A stretch of DNA of 10,000 nt, taken from Phycomyces nitens (Eukaryota; Mucoromycota; Mucoromycetes; Mucorales; Phycomycetaceae). A program made the translations under genes and the position numbers. A model generated the notes under the pieces. That model was not told the origin of the DNA. It made no database searches and saw only the letters and a list, made by a program, of their open reading frames with translations. The stretch spans positions 62,501-72,500 of the forward strand of contig JAHRBC010000011.1 in the NCBI GenBank assembly GCA_022702545.1. Direction: 5' to 3'. Below are positions 1 to 6,665 of the stretch, piece after piece. Every line of letters begins with the position of its first letter. Positions within the stretch are counted from its first letter, which is position 1.

Positions 1-337
1 TTACAATCTTAACCTGATAGGGCAGAAAATCGAATGAACCGTCGCCAGCACAAGGCCATGCGATCAGCATTGAATTATTATGAATCACCAAAAAACTGGC
101 TTTAACACCAGGTTGGCTTTTACCTAATAAGTGCACCCCTTCCGAAGTCGAGGCTTTTGTTGCATGTATTAGCTCTAGAATTACCACGGTTATCCAAGTA
201 GTAATGAATTGTCATGTAGATCATAACTGATTTAATGAGCCATTCGCAGTTTCACAGTATAGAATTTGTTTATACTTAGACATGCATGGCTTAATCTTTG
301 AGACAAGCATATGACTACTGGCAGGATCAACCAGGTA
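1..337 (-). rRNA. 18S (SSU) rRNA, 5' portion, runs off left edge
   Basis: This is the 5' end of a eukaryotic small-subunit rRNA gene, read from 337 leftward and cut by the window edge. On the minus strand it opens with TACCTGGTTGATCCTGCCAG, the near-universal 5' end of eukaryotic 18S rRNA. It continues through AAAGATTAAGCCATGCATGT, GCGAATGGCTCATTAAATCA and GGTAATTCTAGAGCTAATAC, and ends near CTGCCCTATCAGGTTAAGAT. These blocks are intact, without the indels seen in the plus-strand copy at 7281, so this looks like a correct functional sequence. About one fifth of the gene is present. The RNA is the core of the 40S ribosomal subunit and would be made by RNA polymerase I in the nucleolus as part of a larger precursor. 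The head-to-head orientation relative to the other 18S is the unusual point. Confidence 0.97.
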
Positions 338-1017
338 ACTACAAAGTTTGGTGCAAACAGTAATTAAAAAACCACTGCCTGAGAAGGCTACGTTATCGAT
401 ACAAAAGACACAACCGCTATGGTCCGTTTCCGTATTAAACCCTGCCCACCAGTTTATGCTGTTTCCATTTGTTGTAAAAACTATTGACTATTAGATGATT
501 CTTTGCAAAACCATTTTCTAGTCAACAATTATCCATATTGCCAGTTCCACTGTTTTTCTACCACAGATAGTTAAAAGTAAAACTTTTATCAATTAGTGGT
601 TAGAAGGATGGTATACTCTTAAAACCAATAAAATAAATTATTTTTTTCAGAGCATTTACACCCAAGTTGATTTAAAATAGTAATTATAGCCAAAGACCAG
701 TAATACACATTCATTCCAACGGTACAAAACGTCTAATAAATTATACATCTTGTTTGTGCGAAGCCGAAGCCTCTATCAACCATGTTATGCCAAGTTCTTG
801 CCAAAACAAGAGCATACAGCTAAACAATTTGTTGATCGACCGAAAAGTACCATAACCTTTGACTAAGGTTTGCAATAGTGAAATGAATCAATACTGATGT
901 TGTAGTCAGGCTTATTATGTAGAAGAAATAGCAAGGTTGGTTGGCCAATTAATTGACCAGTGCGCTGTTGTGCCTTCATCTACATATACTCTAGGACGTC
1001 GATCATAACGACAAAGG
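338..1017 (-). other. Candidate 5' external transcribed spacer, left arm
   Basis: About 680 bp lies immediately upstream of the left 18S gene and has no convincing coding potential. It is matched in inverted orientation, with nearly the same length, by 6598-7280 upstream of the right 18S. Long shared stretches are visible, for example around 338-420, 460-560, 600-660 and 830-1017. The length resembles the 5' ETS of budding yeast rDNA (about 700 nt), so I infer that most of it is transcribed and removed during 18S maturation. No processing site can be placed from sequence alone. The 5' limit is set by the conserved block described separately and is uncertain. Confidence 0.55.
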
Positions 1018-1075
1018 CTTTTCGGCGAAATTTGAGGACGTTTTGAAATCAAAAAGGTCAAAAAACGAGTTATAA
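930..1075 (-). promoter_or_regulatory. Candidate RNA polymerase I promoter block, left arm
   Basis: This block is almost identical to 6520-6665 in the other arm, although flanking spacer has drifted or is noisy. Read toward the 18S gene it contains TCAAAACGTCCTCAAATTTC, then GATCGACGTCCTAGAGTATA, then TGTAGATGAAGGCACAACAG, ending near a quasi-palindrome GGTCAATTAATTGGCC (943-958). The AGTATATGTAGATGAAGG segment lies about 670 bp upstream of 18S, a distance compatible with a Pol I start site. Fungal Pol I promoters have no portable consensus, so assignment rests on position and conservation only. It could instead be a conserved ETS element. Confidence 0.3.
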
Positions 1076-1180
1076 TTTAAAATTTAAAACTCAACATTTT
1101 TGAAAATTTTTTTTGTAAAATTTTCCGATAAAAGAGACCGATCGGGCCCATTTTCGCTCATACTTTCCTTAATATTGTAA
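1067..1180. other. AT-rich spacer with short inverted repeat and TTTTCCGATAAAA motif
   Basis: The segment starts with a small imperfect inverted repeat (GAGTT at 1067-1071 with AACTC at 1088-1092, enclosing TTAAATTTAA-like sequence), then A/T runs, then TTTTCCGATAAAA at 1121-1133. The same 13-mer sits in the loop of the central hairpin (3505-3517). A slightly altered inverted version is at 6460-6476. A self-complementary CCGATCGG follows at 1138-1145. No function is known to me; a protein-binding site flanking the Pol I promoter is a possible reading. Confidence 0.35.
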
Positions 1181-1516
1181 TCAGTTTTTATGTGTTTAGA
1201 GTGATTAATGGCTAGTAAATTCAACAAAAATCAGGGCTATTCGAATATATAACAATATTTATAATTTATTATGTACTAAAATTAGTTATTAGCGTTTTAG
1301 CTAACGAAACGGTACTTTTTGCCGTTTTTTAAACTTTAATCGCTAATAACCTCATGAATATTAATACTATAAATTTGTAAAACATTTTATAAGAAAGCTC
1401 TAAATTGTAGCTATCCGTAGTATGTTTTAGATCTCTGATAGCTAAGCTCAATCATGAGGTATTAATAAAACATTCCAATATTTCGGGTTCGGAGATCGTA
1501 ACGACCCGAGATCGCC
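1181..1516. repeat. Spacer unit B1+A1 (divergent ~400-bp repeat family)
   Basis: The first part (about 1215-1310, element B) has the pattern GAATATATAACAATATTTAT then TTATTATGTACTAAAATTAG and TTATTAGCG. It recurs in diverged form at about 2215-2316 and 2615-2700. The second part (about 1331-1516, element A) is a diverged relative of the 199-bp tandem element: CTAATAACCTCATGAATATT parallels TTAATAACTTTATGAATATT, AAGAAAGC parallels TTAGAAAGCC, and GGGTTCGGAGATCGTAACG parallels the GGTTCGCGACGATCTCGG junction. It is matched in inverted orientation at 6069-6420. Confidence 0.6.
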
Positions 1517-2110
1517 GTTAAAGTTTTGGCCACGTTTTCTTTAATAACTTTATGAATATTTATCTTGATGTCTCTCATGTATATGCGTTAGAAAGCCTGA
1601 TTTTTGCCCGACTTTTCTGTTATTTCAAACTAGCAAAAGAATAAATACATCTTGAGTTATTAGACCAAATGTGCGGGATTTTAAGGTTCGCGACGATCTC
1701 GGCCACGTTGACGCCGTTAAAGTTTTGGCCACGTTTTCTTTAATAACTTTATGAATATTTGTCTTGATGTCTCTCATGTATATGCGTTAGAAAGCCTGAT
1801 TTTTGCCCGACTTTTCTGTTATTCCAAACTAACAAAAGAATAAATACATCTTGAGTTATTAGACCAAATGTGCGGGATTTTAAGGCTCGCGACGATCTCG
1901 GCCACGTTGACGCCGTTAACGTTTCGGCCACGTTTTCTTTAATAACTTTATGAATATTTGTCTTGATATCTCTCATGTATATGCATTAGAAAGCCTGATT
2001 TTTGCCCGACTTTTCTATTATTTAAAACTAGCAAAAGAATAAATACATCTTGAGTTATTAAGCCAAACGTTCTGGTTTTTAAGGTTCGCGGCGATCTTGG
2101 CCAAGTTGAC
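1517..2110. repeat. 199-bp tandem array, three copies (left arm)
   Basis: Three adjacent copies of one spacer element are visible: 1517-1715, 1716-1914 and 1915-2110. The first two are exactly 199 bp, with only a few substitutions between them. The third is more diverged at its end. Each starts GTTAA(A/C)GTTT(T/C)GGCCACG, then TTTAATAACTTTATGAATAT, TGAT(G/A)TCTCTCATGTATATG, AAAGCCTGATTTTTGCCCGA, AATAAATACATCTTGAGTTA and a GC-richer junction with GCGACGATCTCGGCCACG. Short open frames inside these copies are by-products of the repeat and are not genes. Subrepeats upstream of rRNA genes often act as spacer promoters, enhancers or replication-fork elements; which applies here is not visible. Confidence 0.9.
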
Positions 2111-2510
2111 TATGCATAATTGACGGATCGGCCGCGGCGCTAATTGCACCGATTTACCGTTTTGGCTAATAAAATAATAACTAACCATGATAATCCTATT
2201 TTTATTGTTGGCACTCTCCAATATATAATATATTTATTTGAATATATAAAAATATCAAGTATTATTATGTAGCAAAAATAGTTATTAGAAATATAAAGGT
2301 AAAATCCGCACGTTTTTAAAGTTTCGGTCACGTTTTCTTTAATAACTTTATGAATATTAATGCTAATGGCCATAATGTATGTTTGTTAGAGAGCATTTCT
2401 TTTGTATATTCCGTTAAATACTTAAGATTGCCAAAAACATTTCTTGATAATAAAATATTAACCAAAACAATTGGATTTTCTTAAGCGCGGCCGATTCCAG
2501 GCGTGTTGAC
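2111..2510. repeat. Spacer unit B2+A5 (~400-bp repeat family)
   Basis: The B part (2111-2316) starts with a GC-rich patch GATCGGCCGCGGCGC, an island in otherwise AT-rich spacer. It then runs through GAATATATAAAAATATCAAG and ATTATTATGTAGCAAAAATA. The A part (2317-2510) starts AAGTTTCGGTCACGTTTTCT and TTTAATAACTTTATGAATAT, clearly a relative of the 199-bp element. It ends with GCGCGGCCGATTCC and GTGTTGACTTTGCATAA, echoing the third tandem copy's junction. The matched position in the following unit is 399 bp downstream. It is mirrored at 4547-4952. Confidence 0.65.
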
Positions 2511-2910
2511 TTTGCATAAATTCATGCAACTTTATTTGCGGCACGGTTTTTTGAAACGTTTTTGCTTGTGTAGGCATTAATAATGGTCCGTTTTTTACTT
2601 TTATAACATCAGCAGAATACTACAAATTGTGCCAATCTAAATATATACAAATATTTAAGTATCAATCGGCTATAAAATGAATTATTAGCTATTTACTATC
2701 GGAAATCCGTATTTTATTAACGTTTTCACCACAGTTTGGCTAATAACTCTGTCAATATTCATTAAATCTTAATAATTTTGGTTTTAACGGAAAGCCTGTT
2801 TTCTGTAGATTGCTTTTAATATGTTTTATACTGTATATAACGACTGTTGAACGAGTTATATTCGGCAATCTATGTATTTGGCGATATTTCGGCCGATTCA
2901 TATTATAAGT
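2511..2910. repeat. Spacer unit B3+A6 (~400-bp repeat family)
   Basis: The B part has AAATATATACAAATATTTAA and AATGAATTATTAGC, diverged from B2. It also holds TATCGGAAA (2697-2705), the reverse complement of the TTTCCGATA core seen at the axis. The A part has AACGTTTTCACCACAGTTTG, GCTAATAACTCTGTCAATAT and ACGGAAAGCCTGTTTTCTGT, and ends in GGCGATATTTCGGCCGATTC. It is the most diverged member on the left and adjoins the 5S gene. It is mirrored at about 4120-4546. Confidence 0.55.
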
Positions 2911-2943
2911 GCGGAGTATATTTTTTAAAAATTAAAAGTAAAT

Positions 2944-3061
2944 ATCTACGGCCATACAGATAGTAACACACCGGATCCCGTCCGATCTCCGCAGTTAAGT
3001 CTCTCCTGGTAGCGTCAGTACTATGGTGGGGGACCACATGGGAATACGCTATGCCGTAGGT
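2944..3061 (+). rRNA. 5S rRNA gene, left arm
   Basis: This is a 5S rRNA gene of about 118 nt, close to the usual 118-121. The ends are set by terminal helix I, where CTACGGC (2946-2952) pairs with GCCGTAG (3053-3059). Conserved blocks are GGATCCCGTCCGATCTCCGC with GCAGTTAAG (the internal A-box region) and GGTGGGGGACCACATGGGAA (the C-box region bound by TFIIIA). Helix V also closes well (TAGCGT with ACGCTA). One mismatch is apparent in helix II (GATAG against CTCTC). A T6 run follows directly. The RNA is transcribed by RNA polymerase III and joins the 60S subunit. The gene points toward the palindrome axis, opposite to the 18S of the same arm. Placement in the rDNA spacer occurs in many fungi. 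Confidence 0.95.
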
Positions 3062-3094
3062 TTTTTATTTTTATTTTTTTATTTTTTTATTTTT
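3061..3094 (+). terminator. Pol III terminator T-tract after 5S (left)
   Basis: T6 at 3061-3066 directly follows the 5S 3' end. Further T5, T7, T7 and T5 runs separated by single A residues extend to 3094. An oligo-T stretch on the non-template strand is the standard RNA polymerase III termination signal, and the repeated runs would give backup termination. It is mirrored at 3929-3961. Confidence 0.85.
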
Positions 3095-3134
3095 GCTTAT
3101 AACTTTTATATGTATTCACATATGTTATATAAGC
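3095..3134. repeat. 40-bp imperfect hairpin downstream of 5S (left)
   Basis: The outer stem GCTTATA (3095-3101) pairs with TATAAGC (3128-3134). The inner stem ATATGT (3108-3113) pairs with ACATAT (3118-3123) around an ATTC loop. The same sequence is conserved without change in the other arm at 3889-3928, while neighbouring inner spacer differs between arms. Function unknown. Confidence 0.6.
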
Positions 3135-3452
3135 AACATGAACACTTTTTTTTAAAGTTTTTTGTTTTTGTTTATTATCCATGTAGATCTATTTATTAGC
3201 TATTACGAGTAAAAATATCAAGGTTGTCAGATCAATATTCGATTAGTTATTTTAAAAAAAAAGTGCCAAAAACCCCTATTCAAAACTTCACTCATAGTGG
3301 CGGTCCGTCAGTTTTGCTTCAATCAATCTATAACTTTAATAGATTGTTTAAAATATAAAAGTACACAAACGTGGAAAGTTTGAAAAGTATATCTTGATGT
3401 GTTCATCTTAAACATAATTTTTTGTTGATTTTGCGATTTTGTCAATTTAACA
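3135..3452. other. Inner spacer, left arm, no gene seen
   Basis: This is AT-rich non-coding sequence between the 5S-linked hairpin and the axis. It aligns in inverted orientation along its whole length with 3571-3888, but with scattered substitutions and indels. A short GC-richer part around 3296-3315 (GTGGCGGTCCGTCAG) is partly kept in the other arm at about 3710-3725. I see no RNA gene, open frame or tandem repeat here. Confidence 0.6.
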
Positions 3453-3473
3453 TTTTTATGTCTGACATAAAAA
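3453..3473. repeat. 21-bp perfect palindrome beside the axis
   Basis: Ten-base arms TTTTTATGTC and GACATAAAAA flank a single T at 3463. The matching place in the right arm (about 3550-3571) is changed and no longer forms a perfect palindrome. It lies next to the central hairpin and overlaps its first bases. It may be chance, given the AT content. Confidence 0.5.
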
Positions 3474-3553
3474 ATCAAGTTGACCTTTATAGCACTTTGG
3501 GTGATTTTCCGATAAAAATCACCCAAAGTGCTATAAAGGTCAACTTGATTTTT
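3470..3553. repeat. Central hairpin: perfect 39-bp stem, 6-nt loop (palindrome axis)
   Basis: Positions 3470-3508 and 3515-3553 are exact reverse complements. The unpaired centre is CCGATA (3509-3514). Key parts of the stem are AAAATCAAGTTGACC and CACTTTGGGTGATTTT. It is the axis of the giant inverted repeat: positions in the inner arms pair with a sum of 7023, as with the conserved hairpins at 3095/3928. Immediately outside this stem the arms differ. Such an axis is expected in a palindromic rDNA molecule and also where a sequencing read turned back on its own complement. Confidence 0.95.
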
Positions 3554-3888
3554 AATATCGAACATAAAAAATATTAAATTGATTTAAAATCACAAAATCA
3601 ACAAAGTATATTTAAGATGAACGCATAAAAGTATACTTTTCAAACTTTCCACATTTCAATACTATATTTTAAACAATCTATTAAAGTTATAAGATTAATT
3701 GAGAAGCAAAACTGGCGGACCGTATCACACTGAGTGAAGTTTTGAATAGAGGGGTTTTTGGCGCACAAATAACCAATCGAATATTCTCTGACAACCTATG
3801 ACTATTTTTACTCGTAATAATAATAAACTTAGAATCTACATGGATAATAAACAAAAACAAAAAACTTTAAAAAAGAAGTGTTCATGTT
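3554..3888. other. Inner spacer, right arm, no gene seen
   Basis: This is the inverted counterpart of 3135-3469, AT-rich and non-coding. It keeps GATTGTTTAAAATATA-type and GTTTTGAATAG-type blocks in inverted form but differs by substitutions as well as indels, for example around 3640-3665 and 3725-3740. No gene, RNA or tandem repeat is seen. Confidence 0.6.
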
Positions 3889-3928
3889 GCTTATATAACA
3901 TATGTGAATACATATAAAAGTTATAAGC
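3889..3928. repeat. 40-bp imperfect hairpin downstream of 5S (right)
   Basis: Exact inverted copy of the hairpin at 3095-3134 (GCTTATA...TATAAGC outer stem with ACATAT/ATATGT inner stem). It is retained unchanged although the flanks differ between arms. Confidence 0.6.
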
Positions 3929-3961
3929 AAAAATAAAAAAATAATAAAATAAAATAAAAAA
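3929..3961 (-). terminator. Pol III terminator T-tract after 5S (right)
   Basis: A run of six A on the plus strand at 3956-3961 (T6 in the direction of 5S transcription), followed downstream by further T runs broken by single A residues. The spacing of the runs differs slightly from the left arm. It should end RNA polymerase III transcription of the minus-strand 5S gene. Confidence 0.8.
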
Positions 3962-4087
3962 CCTACGGCATAGCGTATTCCCCATGTGGTCCCCCCACCA
4001 TAGTACTGACGCTTCTACCAGGAGAGACTTAACTGCGGAGATCGAGACGGGGATTTCCGGTATGTTACTATCTTTATGGCCATGGAA
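3961..4087 (-). rRNA. 5S rRNA gene, right arm, with insertions
   Basis: This is the inverted counterpart of the left 5S gene, read from 4087 to 3961. It keeps CTCCGCAGTTAAGTCTCTCC, the GTCAGTACTATGGTGG block and a C-box-like segment. It is about 127 nt against 118 on the left. Extra bases lie in the helix III region (GGAAATCCCCGTCTCGATC in place of GGATCCCGTCCGATC), after GGTAG (an extra AA), in the G-run (six G instead of five) and in the C-box. Helix I has two changes (CCATGGCC against CTACGGCC), giving one mismatch and one wobble pair. Such changes are unexpected in a functional 5S rRNA, so this is either a damaged copy or contains sequence errors. It points toward the axis, convergent with the left 5S. 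Confidence 0.88.
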
Positions 4088-4119
4088 TGTTACTTTTAAT
4101 TTTTCCAAAATATACTCCG

Positions 4120-4546
4120 CACTTATAATGAATCGGCCGAAATATCGCCAGAATACATAGATTGCCGAATATAACTCGTTCTAACAGTCGTTATATACGG
4201 TATAAAACATATTAAAAAGCAATCTACAGAAAACAGGCTTTCCGATTAAAACCAAAATTATTAAGATTTAATGAATATTGACAGAGTTAATTAGCCAAAC
4301 TGTAGTGAAAAACGTTAATAAAATCACGGGATTTCCGATAGTAAATAATAGCTAATAATTCATTTTATGACCGATTGATACTTAAATATTTGTATATATA
4401 ACGATTGGCACGAATTTGTAGTATTCATACTGATGTTTATAAAAGTAAAAAACGGACCATTATTAATGCCTAGCACAAGCACAAAACGTTAAAAACGACA
4501 TGCCGCATAATAAAAGTTGCATGAATTTATGCAAAAGTCAACACGC
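4120..4546. repeat. Spacer unit A6'+B3' (mirror of 2511-2910)
   Basis: Inverted counterpart of the left unit next to 5S. GAATCGGCCGAAATATCGCC (4130-4149), AAAACAGGCTTTCCG and ATTAGCCAAACTGTAGTG mark the A part. TTTCCGATA (4332-4340), AATAATTCATTTTATG and AAATATTTGTATATATAACG mark the B part, which ends at GCAAAAGTCAACACG (about 4532-4546). Small indels distinguish it from the left unit. Confidence 0.6.
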
Positions 4547-4952
4547 CTAAGGAATCGGCCGCGCTTAAGAAAATCTCAATTGTTTAATAGTTAATATTTT
4601 TATTATCAAGAAATGTTTTTGGCAATCTTAAGTATTTAACGGAATATACAAAAGAAATGCTCTCTAACAAACATACATTATGGCCATTAGCATTAATATT
4701 CATAAAGTTATTAAAGAAAACATTAAAACGAAACTTTAAAAACGTGCGGATTTTACCTTTATATTTCTAATAACTATTTTTGCTACATAATAATACTTGA
4801 TATTTTTATATATTCAAATAAATATATTATATATTGGAGAGTGCCAACAATAAAATAAGGATTATCATGGTTTAGATTATTATTTTATTAGCCAAAACGG
4901 TAAATCGGTGCAATTAGCGCCGCGGCCGATCCGTCAATTATGCAGGGTCAAC
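4547..4952. repeat. Spacer unit A5'+B2' (mirror of 2111-2510)
   Basis: Inverted counterpart of the left unit. GAATCGGCCGCGCTTAAG, AATATTCATAAAGTTATTAA and AAACTTTAAAAACGTGCGGA mark the A part. TTTATATATTCAAATAAATA and the GC-rich CGCCGCGGCCGATC patch (about 4919-4932) mark the B part. Confidence 0.65.
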
Positions 4953-6068
4953 TTGGCCAAGAATCGCCGCGAAACCTTAAAAACCAGAACGTTTGGCTTA
5001 ATAACTCAAGATGTATTTATTCTTTTTGCTAGTTTTAAATAATAGAAAAATCGGGCAAAAAATCAGGCTTTCTAATGCATATACATGAGAGACATCAAGA
5101 TAAATAGTATTCATAAAGGGATTATTAAAGAAAACGTGGCCGAAACGTTAACGGCGTCAACGTGGCCAGGCATGTGACAAAATCCCGCACAATAACTCAA
5201 AATGTATTTATTCTTCTGCTGGTTGGAATAATAACAGAAAAGTCGGGCAAAAATCAGACTTTAACGCATATAAGACATCAAGACAAATATTATTCATAGT
5301 TATTAAAAACGTGGCCAACGATCGTGGCGAGATCGTGCAGGCAGCAAATCCCACGGTCTCTTTCAAAATGTATTTATTCTTCTGCTAGTTTGAATAACAG
5401 AAAAAGTCAATCAGGCTTTCTAACGCATACATGGTATCAAGACAAATATTCATAAGTTAAAAAAAGCAATGGCGAAACGTTAACGTATGGCCGAGCTGAC
5501 CTTAAATCCGGTCTAATAACTCAAAATGTATTTATTCTTCTGATTTGGAACCAACAAAGGGCAAAATCAGGCTCTAACGCATACATGAGAGACATCAAGA
5601 CAAATGTTATTAAAGAAAACGTGGCCCGAAACGTTAACGTCAACGTGGCCGAGATCGTCATGAACCTTAAAATCCCGCACATTTGGTCCTAATAACTCAA
5701 GATGTATTTATTCTTTTGCTAGATTTGAAATAACACAGAAAAGTCGAGACAATTCCCAGAAAATCAGGCTTTTGCTAACGCATATACATGAGAGACATCA
5801 AAAGACAAATTAAGATTCATAAAGTTATTAAAGAAAACGTGGCCAAAACTTTAACGGCGCATCGAAAGCGTGAGCCGAGATAAATCGTCATGAACAAATC
5901 CCGCACATTTGGTCTAATAACTCAAGGTCTGTATTTGACTTCTTTTTGCTAGTTTGAAATAATAGAAAGTCGAGCCAAAAATCAGGCTTTCTAACGCATA
6001 TACATGAGAGACGACATCAAGATAAATATTCATAAAGTTATTAAAGAAAACGTGGCCAAAACTTTAAC
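4953..6068. repeat. ~200-bp tandem array, six irregular copies (right arm)
   Basis: Six inverted copies of the 199-bp element can be followed by the block TGTATTTATTCTT (last copy altered), at about 5011, 5203, 5369, 5527, 5703 and 5930. Approximate copies are 4953-5152, 5153-5319, 5320-5484, 5485-5638, 5639-5855 and 5856-6068. Spacing varies from about 158 to 227 bp, against a constant 199 bp on the left. The copies carry many small deletions (5320-5640) and insertions (5740-6010) at different places. Irregular damage of this kind is unusual for a young tandem array and fits sequence error or a mis-assembled array. Open frames here are not genes. Confidence 0.85.
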
Positions 6069-6420
6069 GGCGATCTCGAGGTCGTTACGATCTCCGAACT
6101 TGAAATATTGGAATGTTTTATTAATACCTCATGAGTTGAGCTTAGCTATCAGAGATCCAAAACATATTACGGATAGCTACAATTTAGACTTTCTTATAAA
6201 ATGTTTTACAAATTTATAGTATTAATATTCATGAGGTTATTAGCGATTAAAGTTTTAAAGAAACGGCAAAAGAGTACCGTTTCGTTAGCTAAAACGCTAA
6301 TAACTAATTTTAATTACATAATAAATTATAAATATTATTATATATTCGAATAGCCCTGATTTTTGTTGGAATTTACTAGCCGTGTTAATCCTCTAAACAC
6401 ATAAAAACTGATTACAATAT
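6069..6420. repeat. Spacer unit A1'+B1' (mirror of 1181-1516)
   Basis: Inverted counterpart of the first left unit: GATCTCGAGGTCGTTACG, then AATATTCATGAGGTTATTAG, AAAACGCTAATAACTAATTT and TATATTCGAATAGCCCTGAT. A short open frame crossing its edge (6004-6219) is repeat sequence, not a gene. Confidence 0.6.
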
Positions 6421-6519
6421 TAAGGAAAGTATGAGCGATAAATAAGCCCGATCAGTCTCTTTTATCGGAAGAATTTTACAAAAAAATTTTTCAAAAAATA
6501 TTTGAGTTTTAAATTTTAA

Positions 6520-6665
6520 ATTATAACTCGTTTTTTGACCTTTTCGATTTCAAAACGTCCTCAAATTTCGCCGAAAGCCTTTGTCGTTATGATCGACGTC
6601 CTAGAGTATATGTAGATGAAGGCACAACAGCGCACTGGTCAATTAATTGGCCAACCAACCTTACT
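6520..6665 (+). promoter_or_regulatory. Candidate RNA polymerase I promoter block, right arm
   Basis: Mirror of 930-1075 with very few differences over about 140 bp, in contrast to the noisy array just upstream. It contains TCAAAACGTCCTCAAATTTC, GATCGACGTCCTAGAGTATA, TGTAGATGAAGGCACAACAG and the quasi-palindrome GGTCAATTAATTGGCC (6637-6652). The TATATGTAGATGAAGG segment lies about 670 bp before the 18S start. The assignment rests on conservation and position; no experimental motif match is claimed. Confidence 0.3.

Noticed and set aside
1517..2110. CRISPR-like array
   Set aside because: The 199-bp units are repeated end to end without short repeats and unique spacers, and the context is eukaryotic rDNA.
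1749..2373. Open frames at 1749-1976, 2018-2221 and 2140-2373
   Set aside because: They are fragments of the tandem spacer element read in one frame; the shared words among them come from the DNA repeat, and none is kept as a full frame in all copies.
3062..3511. Replication origin (ARS) in the AT-rich inner spacer
   Set aside because: AT-rich tracts are common throughout the spacer and I see no motif that would single out an origin; this would need origin mapping.
3300..3720. Telomeric repeats at the axis, as in end-to-end fusion
   Set aside because: No TTAGGG-type or other short G-rich tandem repeat is present near the centre.
3323..4108. Open frames at 3323-3565 and 3836-4108
   Set aside because: The first crosses the central hairpin and the second covers the antisense side of 5S and its T-tract; neither is conserved as a frame in the mirror arm.
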